Assembly: GCA_036703985.1 (NCBI GenBank)
Contig: DATNQN010000020.1
Span: 62,001-126,000, forward strand
Length of the DNA: 64,000 nt
Direction: 5' to 3'
DNA from: Leptolyngbyaceae cyanobacterium
Lineage (GTDB): Bacteria > Cyanobacteriota > Cyanobacteriia > Cyanobacteriales > Aerosakkonemataceae
The notes below the pieces were generated by a model, which saw nothing but the letters and a program-made list of their open reading frames with translations, made no database searches and was not told the origin of the DNA. Both the position numbers and the translations under genes were made by a program. Each line of letters starts with the position of its first letter. Within the stretch, counting starts at the first letter, position 1. Positions 46,248 to 55,321 of this stretch are shown here, piece after piece.

Positions 46248-47156
46248 TTAACCACACTTATTTTTAAGCGCGTGTCGATCGAGAATGCGGTGAATTTCAG
46301 CAGCTACTACATCTGGCTGTTCCACCATTGCCAGATGACCGCAGTTAGGAATTTCGATCGCATTTTCCCCGCAGTTCTGAAACAGGGGATGAAAGCTAGC
46401 CAAATGACGCACGTACTTAGGCTCCATCACCTTGTCATTCGCTCCGGCAATAAAATATACTGGCTGCTTGAGTTGAGAAACCACCTGTGGCAGGCGATTG
46501 ACTTCCTCTTCAGTCGTCGAGTCAAGCAAAGCCCCCAGTGCTGCTTCCGGGTGAGCCATCACGAAATCAATCACCCGCTGGCGTCCCCAATGGCGTGCAA
46601 TGGGACGAGCCACGCTATCGCGAGTAAAGACTAAATCGATCCAAGGCAGATGAGATAAGAAGCGAGGGCGAAACTTCACCAATTGTTGACCGACGGCTCG
46701 AAAACGCTCGAAAGCCTCCTTAAGATAAATACCGCCACCAGAATTTATACAAATCACGCCCTTGACATTTTCCGGGATTTGCGAAGCAGTCCAGATCGCG
46801 ATCGTACCGCCCAAAGAATGACCGACGAGCCATGCACTAGAAATACCTAATTCTTGCAGCAAAACACTCAGATCCCGGGCATAAACAGCCGGAGTATAGC
46901 CGAGATCGGAAACAGTGGAATTCAAAGCCAACTTTTGTTGGCCGTTAGAAAGAGGCTTAGGGCCGATCTGAGAATAGCCAAACCCCCGCAAATCATAACA
47001 AAGGCACTGATAAGTCGGCGATAACTTTTCAACCAGAGGTTTCCAGTATCGGCGACTTAATAGCCAACCATGAATGAAAACTAACACGTGGCCAGAGGCA
47101 GTGGGAGCAGTTAACTCGTATGCGTGGGGTACACCCAGGATATCGATACTTGGCAT
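46248..47156 (-). CDS. Alpha/beta hydrolase
   Basis: 302 residues. The oxyanion motif FIHGW is at residues 28-31, the nucleophile elbow GHSLGG at 112-117 (Ser114), and the catalytic His in NCGHLAMVEQP near 283. The remaining acid is probably Asp in GANDKVMEP. Substrate unknown. It lies downstream of the ACT-domain gene on the same strand with a 71-base gap. Confidence 0.88.
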   Translation of the reverse strand: MPSIDILGVPHAYELTAPTASGHVLVFIHGWLLSRRYWKPLVEKLSPTYQCLCYDLRGFGYSQIGPKPLSNGQQKLALNSTVSDLGYTPAVYARDLSVLLQELGISSAWLVGHSLGGTIAIWTASQIPENVKGVICINSGGGIYLKEAFERFRAVGQQLVKFRPRFLSHLPWIDLVFTRDSVARPIARHWGRQRVIDFVMAHPEAALGALLDSTTEEEVNRLPQVVSQLKQPVYFIAGANDKVMEPKYVRHLASFHPLFQNCGENAIEIPNCGHLAMVEQPDVVAAEIHRILDRHALKNKCG

Positions 47157-47227
47157 ATTTCGATCGTATCAAAAACAGCGTGGGAGGGTTTCATCCCCAA
47201 TCTCCACTCCGTCCGCTGCCCCTCCCT

Positions 47228-47953
47228 TTAGCCCCGTCCCATCAGCCGATAGCGCACGCTTTCGGCAATTTTTTGGCCCAAATATTCCGGAATAATGTTT
47301 TCATTTGGGCCTAACAGATATAAGATCAGCCTGGTTCGTCCCCGCCAAACCAGTAAATTAGCGCTAATTACCAGCAAATCCTCTTGCCAAATGGCATACA
47401 TCACTTTGTAAAACAGACCTGGCTGGTTATCGGCTTCAATTAACAGCGCGGGGAGATGAAATACCTGATCGATGTGGAAGTCAGTTTCTACCTGTTCCAA
47501 GCCAGCATCGAGATTAAACTCGACTGCCAGCATTTCTTCCACTTCAAAACGACCTGCGAGTGCTTCCCGAATGGCGCGACAGACATTTTCGGCGGTTTTT
47601 TCCGTCAAAGCCTTGCTGCCACGAGACACCACCAACTTGATAAACACCAACATAGGTGGGCGAATCTGACCGTACAAGCTCAGACTGTGGATAGTCAGCC
47701 CGTAAGCTGCCAGCACGCCAAAAATATCGCTGAGCAGGAAAGATTGATTGCGGTAGGCAAAATACAAAGCTGTTTTATTGCCTTCCGGTTTCATTTCAAT
47801 CACGGCTCGCCTAGTTTTGTAGAGCCGATAGGCTAACCGTAAGTTTTGCAGTTGGCTCTCACTGCTAACGAATTGCTCGTAAAACTGGGGAAACGATCGG
47901 TTAAAGCGTTTCAGGAGTTCCAGCGTGGAAGATTTTAAACCCTGGGCCATCAT
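47228..47953 (-). CDS. ACT-domain protein (GlnD C-terminal-like)
   Basis: 241 residues. Two ACT-like modules are suggested: about 60-130 (FAYRNQSFLLSDIFGVLAAYGLTIHSLSLYG) and 165-235 (PALLIEADNQPGLFYKVMYAIWQEDLLVISANLL). The pair resembles the C-terminal ACT repeats of GlnD, which sense glutamine, but there is no nucleotidyltransferase domain here. A regulatory role in nitrogen or amino-acid metabolism is possible. Its ATG overlaps the stop of the small gene upstream (ATGA). Confidence 0.75.
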   Translation of the reverse strand: MMAQGLKSSTLELLKRFNRSFPQFYEQFVSSESQLQNLRLAYRLYKTRRAVIEMKPEGNKTALYFAYRNQSFLLSDIFGVLAAYGLTIHSLSLYGQIRPPMLVFIKLVVSRGSKALTEKTAENVCRAIREALAGRFEVEEMLAVEFNLDAGLEQVETDFHIDQVFHLPALLIEADNQPGLFYKVMYAIWQEDLLVISANLLVWRGRTRLILYLLGPNENIIPEYLGQKIAESVRYRLMGRG

Positions 47954-48183
47954 TCGGGGTCAAACTCGCCTACCAGGTTAAAGGCTAATGACATACTCCC
48001 ACACTGACCGCTACGAGGTACAGATGTGGGTTTCCCAATTAAACTACTAAACTTTTCGATCGAGCTTTCGCTCAATTGACAAAAGGTTAAAAGTTCTTGG
48101 GCGTTAATTCGGGAGCGTTCTTCCCTTCTCACTATTTTCAATCCTTTAGCCAAAAAATTACGACGTGAGGCTTGTTTCGACAT
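47950..48183 (-). CDS. Small hypothetical protein coupled to the ACT gene
   Basis: 77 residues; basic N-terminus (MSKQASRRNFLAKGLKIVRREERSRINAQELLTF), then a Ser/Gly-rich part. No family recognised. Its stop codon overlaps the ACT gene ATG by 4 bases, which is the best argument that it is a real gene and cotranslated. Confidence 0.5.
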   Translation of the reverse strand: MSKQASRRNFLAKGLKIVRREERSRINAQELLTFCQLSESSIEKFSSLIGKPTSVPRSGQCGSMSLAFNLVGEFDPE

Positions 48184-48364
48184 TAAGGTAGAATGGTTAA
48201 ATTTGACATTGAAGGATTATTCATCACATCTGCGGTAACTACTCATTCCCCTACAGTTCGACTGGCCTTATAAAAGTCAGACCAACACGTAGGTGAATAC
48301 GAGAGATATACTAACTAAGTACGGCCATCCAACATCCTTCTACTTCTACAATAATCACGCCTGC

Positions 48365-48892
48365 ATGGGTTTTTGGAAAAGCTGGTTTAGCGACTCTGAT
48401 GCTGCCTCGACAACTAAAGCAACTCATATGGAAGAAGATGTGCTTCCTGGAACGGCAGATCCGGCCTACCGGAATGCTCGCATCTTTTTCAGTACCGACC
48501 GAGACATCGACCTGTACGAACTCGAAGAACTCTGTGACGCGGTAGGCTGGTCTCGCCGCCCGCTACGTAAGGTCAAAAAAGCCATTCAGCATAGTTTTCT
48601 CGTCACTTCCATGTGGGAGGTACGAGGAAGCCGACGGCGGCTCATTGGCTTTGCCCGCGCCACCTCAGACCATGCGTTTAACGCGACTATTTGGGATGTG
48701 GTAGTTCATCCGGACTTCCAAGGCAAGGGACTCGGTAAAGCTCTGATGAAGTTCACCATTAAGAAACTCCGTAGTGAGGATATTAGCAACATTACCTTAT
48801 TCGCAGATCCCCACGTCCTAGATTTCTATCGCGGTATGGGGTTTGTTTCCGATCCGGAAGGGATTAAGGGGATGTTTTGGTATCCAAACTAA
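48365..48892 (+). CDS. GNAT family N-acetyltransferase
   Basis: About 175 residues from the ATG at 48365 ([10 protein letters not shown]); a GTG 72 bases upstream is possible. The acetyl-CoA motif is in [19 protein letters not shown] (Q-G-K-G-L-G), preceded by [19 protein letters not shown]-terminal DFYRGMGF is the usual motif B. The sequence is close to the plastid/cyanobacterial GNAT group. A second, shorter GNAT of the same kind is at 56091-56567. Confidence 0.88.
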   Translation: MGFWKSWFSDSDAASTTKATHMEEDVLPGTADPAYRNARIFFSTDRDIDLYELEELCDAVGWSRRPLRKVKKAIQHSFLVTSMWEVRGSRRRLIGFARATSDHAFNATIWDVVVHPDFQGKGLGKALMKFTIKKLRSEDISNITLFADPHVLDFYRGMGFVSDPEGIKGMFWYPN

Positions 48893-49013
48893 AGCTCGGA
48901 TGAGAAAAAAAATTCTCCTCTGTTGCCTGAATAGAAAAAAAGTGGTTATAATAAAATCTGTCGTTCTATGTTTTAATTCTGCTTAATTGTGGTACGATAG
49001 AACGATATGACTA

Positions 49014-49087
49014 CGGGATGTAGCGCAGCTTGGTAGCGCGCCTGCTTTGGGAGCAGGATGTCGCAGGTTCAAATCCTGTCATCCCGA
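49014..49087 (+). tRNA. tRNA-Pro (anticodon UGG)
   Basis: Acceptor arms CGGGATG/CATCCCG with discriminator A, D-arm TAGCGCAGCTTGGTAGCG, anticodon loop TTTGGGA giving UGG, T-loop GGTTCAAATCC. CCA is not encoded. Confidence 0.96.
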
Positions 49088-49094
49088 TTAGATA

Positions 49095-49248
49095 AACAGA
49101 GTTTTGAGTTTTGAATTTTGAGTTTAAACTCAAAACTCAAAACTATACTGCCCCTCTCCCCATCAGCTACCCCTCTCTATACTCGGCGGTTTCAACCGCC
49201 GAGTATACAAACAAAGTCCGCCTACGCGGACTAAAGAATAAAAGGGGT
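49095..49248. repeat. TTTTGAG repeats and paired hairpins
   Basis: GAGTTTTGA-type heptamers (49097-49143) form a near palindrome around GTTTAAAC. Then come two hairpins, GGCGGTT/AACCGCC and GTCCGC/GCGGAC (about 49183-49235), like the cyanobacterial AAGTCCGCCTACGCGGACT repeat. They fall between tRNA-Pro and the binding-protein gene. A 70-codon plus-strand frame through them is not a gene. Confidence 0.7.
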
Positions 49249-49284
49249 ATTGAAGTGGGATTTGATATCGGCGCTTATGGGCAA

Positions 49285-50697
49285 TTAAGAGCCACCTACG
49301 GTGATTCGATCGGTAACTTTTAAAATTCCACTGCTGTCGATAGTCCACACATCGTAACTGCTCGTCACATCTCCTTCGGGATTAAAATCTATACTGCCAC
49401 TAGCGCCCTGATAGTTAATTTCTTTACCTTCTCGCAGAAGGGACAGACCTTGACAAACATCGGTAACAGCTTCGCCTGGTGGATTGGCGACATTGCGAAT
49501 TTGTTCTTTAATGGCAGCGCCGCTGGTAGATTTAGCAGCTTCGGCAGCGAGAACGAGAACGGCGGTAGCGTCCCAGGTGTTTGGATCGAAAACTCCCGGT
49601 TGACGCTGGTATCGTGCTTGATAGCGATCGCGAAATCCTGCTAAAGCTGGCCCTTGGGCATTGGGAGCCGTACCGATAATACCACTAGCAATGTAGTTTC
49701 CATCAGCAGTTTTTCCGACTAAATCAGCCACTTTCGAGTCTTTCAAGCCCTCAGTAACGATAACTTGGGTTTTATTAGCCAATAAACCTTGTTGGTAAGC
49801 CGATTTGAGGATTAAGCTACCAGTTTCCGGGTAAGCTACCAACAAAACGGCATCTGGATTACCTTGAAATGCGGATGATACTTCTGAAGCAAATGTAGAA
49901 GCATTGGGAGGATAAAAAGCAGGACTATTTCCATTCACTACTTTGCCACCAGCTGCTTCAAAAGCAGGGATAAAAGATTGTACCAAACCTTTACCGTAGT
50001 CATTGTTAATCGCTAGCACCGCCACCGACTGAAAACCTTTTTTCTTAGCCAATTGTGCCAGCGCTTCTCCTTGGAAACTATCAGTTGGGGCAGTGCGGAA
50101 CCAAAATCCCTGAAAATCTCCTTTTTTTGCGCGATCGGTAAAAATAGGGCTGGTACTGGAAGGAGAAATCTGCACCACTTGGTTGCGAACGGCAATATCA
50201 ACCGCAGCACTGGAAACGGCGCTACCTGCTGCGCCTACTACACCACCAACCCGATTCACTTCTGTTAACTTACTCATAGCAGCTGCACCAGCGCTGGGCT
50301 GAGTTTGGTCATCTTCAGAAATGATTTCTACTGGTTTACCTAACACGCCGCCGCACTCATTGACTGTTTTCACCAGCAGGCTAGCACTGTCCTGCATTGA
50401 TGAGCCAAATTGTGACAAATCACCGGTAATAGGTAACAGGGTGCCGATTTTCAGCCCTCCGCTACTGCTGCTACTCTGGCAGGCAGAGGGCAGTAGCAGC
50501 AGGGAAACGGTTACGGTAAGTTTTGCCAATCTCTTCAGGACGCCAGGAGTGGGGGTCAGCTGGTATGGGGCAGGTATTTTCGATCGAATATTTTCCTGAT
50601 TCCCCCATCTCCCTAATCGGGAAAACTGTTGTAACTTGGTGATGATAGATTGTCGATATTTCAAGAGAAAGTCGAAATGGGAACGATCGCAATTCAT
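49285..50697 (-). CDS. ABC transporter substrate-binding protein, amino-acid type
   Basis: 470 residues. After a basic and poorly ordered N-terminal part, a lipoprotein-type signal (LTVTVSLLLLPSACQSS) places the mature start near residue 73; translation may in fact begin further inside. The rest fits the Leu/Ile/Val-binding-protein family (KIGTLLPITGDLSQFGSSM; QISPSSTSPIFTDRA; NDYGKGLVQSFIPAFEAAGGKVV). No permease or ATPase gene is adjacent, so it may serve a transporter encoded elsewhere. Confidence 0.88.
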   Translation of the reverse strand: MNCDRSHFDFLLKYRQSIITKLQQFSRLGRWGNQENIRSKIPAPYQLTPTPGVLKRLAKLTVTVSLLLLPSACQSSSSSGGLKIGTLLPITGDLSQFGSSMQDSASLLVKTVNECGGVLGKPVEIISEDDQTQPSAGAAAMSKLTEVNRVGGVVGAAGSAVSSAAVDIAVRNQVVQISPSSTSPIFTDRAKKGDFQGFWFRTAPTDSFQGEALAQLAKKKGFQSVAVLAINNDYGKGLVQSFIPAFEAAGGKVVNGNSPAFYPPNASTFASEVSSAFQGNPDAVLLVAYPETGSLILKSAYQQGLLANKTQVIVTEGLKDSKVADLVGKTADGNYIASGIIGTAPNAQGPALAGFRDRYQARYQRQPGVFDPNTWDATAVLVLAAEAAKSTSGAAIKEQIRNVANPPGEAVTDVCQGLSLLREGKEINYQGASGSIDFNPEGDVTSSYDVWTIDSSGILKVTDRITVGGS

Positions 50698-51104
50698 CGT
50701 ATAAACCTAATTACTTAGCAGAATGATAAAAATGTAACTTTCGTTCTCTCAGTGAAATGAAGATACCTTGGAACTACTATTTCGGCAAGAAAGTCAATTA
50801 TTCGTGAAAATCTTAAAAACTAGATTGCTCAATTTTCCTGTTTACCCGATCGCCAGAGCAAATCCAACCAATAAAAGATTTTACCTAACTAAATTATGAA
50901 ACAATTTCCCCATCTCAGTGGTTAATCAATTCAGGATAACTCCATTCCGGTTAACAAGCTAAAATGAAGCCAACTAGATAACCGGGATACTAAAAATTGA
51001 ATGCTAATCAACTAGCAGCAGTTTAGGCTCAAAAACTATACAATACGATATTTAGTCAAGAGCAGCGTCAATTTTTCGAGCGGAAAATTATTGCAGGAGA
51101 GGTT
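50698..51104. other. Intergenic region, nothing recognised
   Basis: About 407 AT-rich bases between divergent genes; no gene or structured element identified. The promoter of tic22 is likely near its 3' end (AGGAG precedes the ATG). Confidence 0.4.
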
Positions 51105-51980
51105 ATGAAATCTATTGTTCGTTGGGGTGCCACTTGGGGTTTAATCGGTTCTACCCTACTTGGCACTTTTTTTGGGGGAAATTTAAAAGCGTTAGCCCTC
51201 ACTCAAGAGGAAATCGTGCAGAAGCTCAGACCAATACCCGTATTTATTCTCGCTAATCCTCAATCTGGAGAAATATTGGTCGGTCGTGCGAATCCCTCAG
51301 GGCAAAATGCTGCCAATAATCAGAATAATGTTTCTGTAGCTCGGATTTTTATCAACGAGCAGGATGCTCAAGCTTTTTTAAATAAACTGAAACAAGAAAG
51401 ACCGGAATTGGGTAGAACTATGCAGGTGATACCAAGGTCTTTGGGGGAATTGTACCAGCGAGCGCAGGAAAATAAAAACCCATCAGAACGGTTGGTATTT
51501 GATATGGTACCAACACGGCAACAGGTAGATTCGGCTTTAACTTTGTTGCGACAAAGCGGTCAACAGGAAAATCAATTTAATGGGGTTCCTTTGTTTATTC
51601 CTAGAGGTGGCCCAGAAAAAGGTTACATCACTATGCAATTGCCAGAAATGGGTAACCAGCAGATCGTTCCGGTTTTCTTCAATAAGGAAGATGCCCAAAA
51701 TATGCTGAACCAGTTTAAGCAACAGAATCCCCAACAAGCTTCTACTGCTGATATTCAGGTGGTTAATTTGGAAGGAGTACTGGAAGCTTTAAGTAGTAAA
51801 AATGACCCTTTACTCAATCAATTAATGTTTGTTCCTCCACCAGAGGGCAGGGCATTTTTGCGATCGCTCCAACAACAACCTAATGGTCAAAATCAAAATC
51901 GACCTGCTAATAGCAATACGAACGCACCCGCCCGTAACAATCAGCCCCGTCCGGCAAATGCCCCTGCTAATAGGCGATAA
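51105..51980 (+). CDS. Tic22 family protein
   Basis: 291 residues. A signal peptide (about 1-32, ending LKALA) is followed by two Tic22-like halves: LRPIPVFILANPQSGEILV with VARIFINEQDAQAFL, and VPLFIPRGGPEKGYI with IVPVFFNKEDAQNML. In cyanobacteria Tic22 is a periplasmic/thylakoid chaperone for outer-membrane biogenesis. The C-terminal 40 residues are Asn/Gln/Pro-rich and disordered. Confidence 0.92.
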   Translation: MKSIVRWGATWGLIGSTLLGTFFGGNLKALALTQEEIVQKLRPIPVFILANPQSGEILVGRANPSGQNAANNQNNVSVARIFINEQDAQAFLNKLKQERPELGRTMQVIPRSLGELYQRAQENKNPSERLVFDMVPTRQQVDSALTLLRQSGQQENQFNGVPLFIPRGGPEKGYITMQLPEMGNQQIVPVFFNKEDAQNMLNQFKQQNPQQASTADIQVVNLEGVLEALSSKNDPLLNQLMFVPPPEGRAFLRSLQQQPNGQNQNRPANSNTNAPARNNQPRPANAPANRR

Positions 51981-52201
51981 TTGGTAGTGGGTAGTGGGTA
52001 GTGGGTAGTAGGTAGTAGGATAATTTTGGTTGTTCTATCTGCCGATTACCCGTTACTAGTTTTACGGTTATAAATAAAAACTTACATTAATTAGTTATAA
52101 ATAGGGACTATGGGCTACGGGAAGAATGGTCAGAATCAAGGCTTTCAACAATTAAGAATGCCTTAATCGACGAGAGCGGTTGCTATATTAGTCATTAACA
52201 A

Positions 52202-52251
52202 GCTAATGACTAATGACTAATGACCAATGACTAATGACTAATGACTAATGA
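52202..52251. repeat. TAATGAC tandem repeat at the prmC start
   Basis: Seven units of TAATGAC (with one CAATGAC variant), the last of which supplies the ATG used by prmC (ATGACAAACGATCG). The heptamer repeat therefore extends into the start codon. Confidence 0.8.
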
Positions 52252-53201
52252 CAAACGATCGAGTTATTTCTGGTGTAGAGCTTTGGCAATGGCGTCAGAA
52301 TGCTTTAGCAGAAGCTAAGGTAACAGATGTTCCGCTGATGGAAGTAGACTGGATATTGCAAGAAGTAGCTGGTTTAGACCGCTTGGCAATTCGTTTAGAA
52401 AGTTTCAAAAACAGGCCAGAAATAAAGTTAAATTTTCCTTTATCTGAGTTGAATCGATTGTGGAAAAGGCGTTTGTACGATCGCTTGCCAGTGCAGTATA
52501 TAACAGGGGTAACTCATTGGCGAAATTTTTCTTTAGTGGTTTCGCCAGCAGTACTGATTCCTCGTCCGGAAACCGAGCTTTTAATTGATTTAGCGGTAGA
52601 AGCGATGAAGCGGGGGAGCGAGGGAGCGGGAGAACGAGGGAGTGCAATTAAAAATTCGTCCTTTTATGTTAGCCAATTTCCTATTATCCAATGGGCTGAT
52701 TTAGGGACTGGTAGTGGGGCGATCGCAATTGGATTGGCAGATGCTTTTCCCGATGCGATCGTTCATGCCGTAGACAAAAGTCAAGATGCGCTTTCTATCG
52801 CTCAACAAAATGCTCAAAAGTTGAGTTTTGGCGATCGAATTAAATTTTATCAAGGTTCTTGGTTTGAGCCGTTAGAAGCTTTGAAAGGTCAATTGACCGG
52901 GATGATATCCAATCCGCCTTATATTCCTAGCAGTATGGTGTTAAATTTGCAAGCAGAAGTGACCCAACACGAACCTCATTTGGCTTTGGATGGGGGAAGC
53001 GATGGTTTAGATTGTATTCGTTATTTAGTAGAAAAAGCACCTGATTATCTTTGTTCTGGTGGGGTATGGTTAATTGAAATGATGGCAGGACAAGCGCAGT
53101 TGGTAGTTGATTTGCTGCGAAAAAATGGCAGTTATGACCGAGTAGAAATTTTGCCCGATTTAGCGGGAATCGAACGTTTTGCTTTAGCTTTTCGCAGTTA
53201 A
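52248..53201 (+). CDS. prmC: Release factor glutamine methyltransferase PrmC
   Basis: 317 residues. N-terminal helical domain (VDWILQEVAGLDRLAIRLES), SAM site (ADLGTGSGAIAIGLADAFPDA) and the catalytic ISNPPYIPSSM; C-terminal RFALAFRS. It methylates the GGQ glutamine of RF1/RF2. A low-complexity segment around residues 119-141 (KRGSEGAGERGS) is probably repeat DNA inserted in frame. Its stop overlaps that of the convergent SQR-like gene (TTAA). Confidence 0.93.
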   Translation: MTNDRVISGVELWQWRQNALAEAKVTDVPLMEVDWILQEVAGLDRLAIRLESFKNRPEIKLNFPLSELNRLWKRRLYDRLPVQYITGVTHWRNFSLVVSPAVLIPRPETELLIDLAVEAMKRGSEGAGERGSAIKNSSFYVSQFPIIQWADLGTGSGAIAIGLADAFPDAIVHAVDKSQDALSIAQQNAQKLSFGDRIKFYQGSWFEPLEALKGQLTGMISNPPYIPSSMVLNLQAEVTQHEPHLALDGGSDGLDCIRYLVEKAPDYLCSGGVWLIEMMAGQAQLVVDLLRKNGSYDRVEILPDLAGIERFALAFRS

Positions 53202-54466
53202 GGCAGTGGTTCGACTAAAGATAAACCCATAATTTTTAATCCCCATTTCTCAAACCAAGGTACTGCTAAACCGTAACGCATTTTAGCGAGGAAAAATTTC
53301 TCAAATGCGATTTTACTCCAAGAAACCCAACGACCTTGAGAAGCGATCGCGCGTCGTCGCCGTCCGATAATTGGATCGGGTAATACCGGATCGGCAATAA
53401 AGGCAATTCCGGTGTCACCAAAATCTGCCAGACAAATTGCTTCTAGGGTGGGAATGACGGATGGACGATCGATCGCGCCTAGTTGAACTGCTATGTTATG
53501 AGCTAAAGCCATTCCCATTGCTTCGGTCATTTGTCCGGTTTTGGGAACTCCCACGGGAATTGGTGTTTGTTCTGGTGGTTTCATCTGCACTACTACACCA
53601 GCGGCGTAAATAGAAGGGAATTCCGGATGTTGACAGGTATTGAGTACTGGGAGAAATCCTTGCGGATCGGCTAATCCCGACACCGAACGGACAAATTTTG
53701 GCCCTTGGAACGGGGGTAGTAGCATGGCATATTGGAAGGGCAAAAACGTACCGTTTTCTAGATAAATTTCGGTAGGGGAAACTTTGGCGATCGCGCTGTT
53801 CTCAATTAGCTGAATGTCTCGTTTTTGGAGTGCTTGTCTGACTAATTGGGCAGAATTAGCCATTCCGCCAATTCCTAAATGTCCGGCGTAAGGTTCTGGC
53901 GTAACTACTGTAATGGGAACTTTTTGGCGCAAACCTAGTTTTCGTAAGACAAAATCTGCTAATAAGGCAAATTCGTAAATTGGCCCGAAGCAACTGGCTT
54001 TCGGTACTGCGCCTACTACTAATGGCCCGGGCTGGCTGATAAATTTTTGCCAAGCTTCGTTTGCCAAGATCGCGTGATGGGGATTGCAGACAGAATGGGT
54101 GTAACCGCGATCGGGCCCTAATCCGGGTACTGCATCGAGGGCTAATTCGGCACCTGTAGCGATTACAACGTAGTCATAAGGGATGATTCGATCGCCTACA
54201 GTTATCTCTTGGTTGGTAGGATCGATCGCTTGTACGCACCCGTTGACCCATTCAATCCCGCGCTTGGTGACTAGCTGGGGAATATCTAATTGAATCTTCG
54301 CTAATGGAGTTAAGCCTAAAGCTACCCAAGGCAATGAAGGAATAAAGGTAAATTTAGATTTGTCGGAAATCAGAGTAATCTTATGTTGGCGAGGTAGCAG
54401 ATGCCGCAGTTCGTAAGCCGTCGGTAATCCGCCAATGCCTCCACCAATTACTACAATATGAGCCAT
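53198..54466 (-). CDS. SQR-like FAD/NAD(P) oxidoreductase
   Basis: 422 residues. The N-terminal GGGIGG (8-13) is the FAD fold. SQR-type features: Cys in THSVCNPHHA (~128) and ASCFGPIYEF (~160), the C-terminal VPKTGQMTEAMG and AICLADFGDTGIAF. Sulfide:quinone reductases use three cysteines; the third is not clearly placed here, so the activity is uncertain and a type II NADH dehydrogenase-like role is possible. Peripheral membrane protein. Confidence 0.85.
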   Translation of the reverse strand: MAHIVVIGGGIGGLPTAYELRHLLPRQHKITLISDKSKFTFIPSLPWVALGLTPLAKIQLDIPQLVTKRGIEWVNGCVQAIDPTNQEITVGDRIIPYDYVVIATGAELALDAVPGLGPDRGYTHSVCNPHHAILANEAWQKFISQPGPLVVGAVPKASCFGPIYEFALLADFVLRKLGLRQKVPITVVTPEPYAGHLGIGGMANSAQLVRQALQKRDIQLIENSAIAKVSPTEIYLENGTFLPFQYAMLLPPFQGPKFVRSVSGLADPQGFLPVLNTCQHPEFPSIYAAGVVVQMKPPEQTPIPVGVPKTGQMTEAMGMALAHNIAVQLGAIDRPSVIPTLEAICLADFGDTGIAFIADPVLPDPIIGRRRRAIASQGRWVSWSKIAFEKFFLAKMRYGLAVPWFEKWGLKIMGLSLVEPLP

Positions 54467-54645
54467 TTAATTGCACCAAGCGATTCGAGTCGCTGCTAAA
54501 TATCCGAAAAGCGATGAAAAACTTGCATTAGTTTTATCAGCAAGTATAGGAAAATCTCGGCATTATTTTTCTAGAATAAAAGTTATCGACCAAATTAAAA
54601 TAATTTTTGACTAAAAAAGCTTGTAAACTAAATTTTTAGGGAAAA

Positions 54646-55230
54646 ATGACGCAAGTTTCTCTGGCAGTGTTGGTAGCTAGCGCACGTTCTGGCAATTTAG
54701 TAAGCTTTCCCACAGATACGGTACCTGCGCTGGCAGTCCGTCCTGACAAATCGGATTTAATCTTTCAAGCAAAACAACGACAGCAAGACAAGCCGCTGAT
54801 TTTAATGGGGGGTTTGGCGGATGACCTTTGGCCTTTTTGTCAGGGAACTCCTGAGGAGTTAGAGATTTGGCGGGGAGTGGCTGACAAACATTGGCCTGGT
54901 GCTTTAACTTTAGTACTACCTGCATCGGAAAAGGTCGATCGCGCGGTAAATCCCCATGACCCTACTACGATTGGGTTGCGAGTACCGAATTGCACGATCG
55001 CGCGATTAATTTTAACCCAAACTGGCCCCCTAGCAACTACCAGCGCTAATTTATCAGGTCAACCACCATTGGAAACAATGGCGGAAATTGAAGCTCAATT
55101 TCCTGATGTTTTAACTCTTTTGCCTGGTGAATTAAACTCGATTAATACCGCTACTGGTATGCCATCTACGGTTGCCAAATGGACGGAAGGTGGTTGGCAA
55201 ATCTTACGACAAGGAGCAATCAAATTATAA
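54646..55230 (+). CDS. tsaC: Threonylcarbamoyl-AMP synthase (YrdC/Sua5)
   Basis: 194 residues. The YrdC motifs are visible: SFPTDTVPALAVRPDK, AKQRQQDKPLIL, HWPGALTLVLPA and TTSANLSGQPP. It makes threonylcarbamoyl-AMP from threonine, bicarbonate and ATP for the t6A modification finished by TsaD, which is also in the window. Confidence 0.93.
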   Translation: MTQVSLAVLVASARSGNLVSFPTDTVPALAVRPDKSDLIFQAKQRQQDKPLILMGGLADDLWPFCQGTPEELEIWRGVADKHWPGALTLVLPASEKVDRAVNPHDPTTIGLRVPNCTIARLILTQTGPLATTSANLSGQPPLETMAEIEAQFPDVLTLLPGELNSINTATGMPSTVAKWTEGGWQILRQGAIKL

Positions 55231-55321
55231 AGTTACTATATTCTAGCAATTAATTAATTGTTAGTAATTATTTAAAAATGACAAATAACACATGACTGAT
55301 AACGAATAACAAATTGTTTAT

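Noticed and set aside
49111-49323. 70-codon plus frame after tRNA-Pro
   Set aside because: It is built from the AGTCCGC/GCGGACT repeat and overlaps the binding-protein gene.
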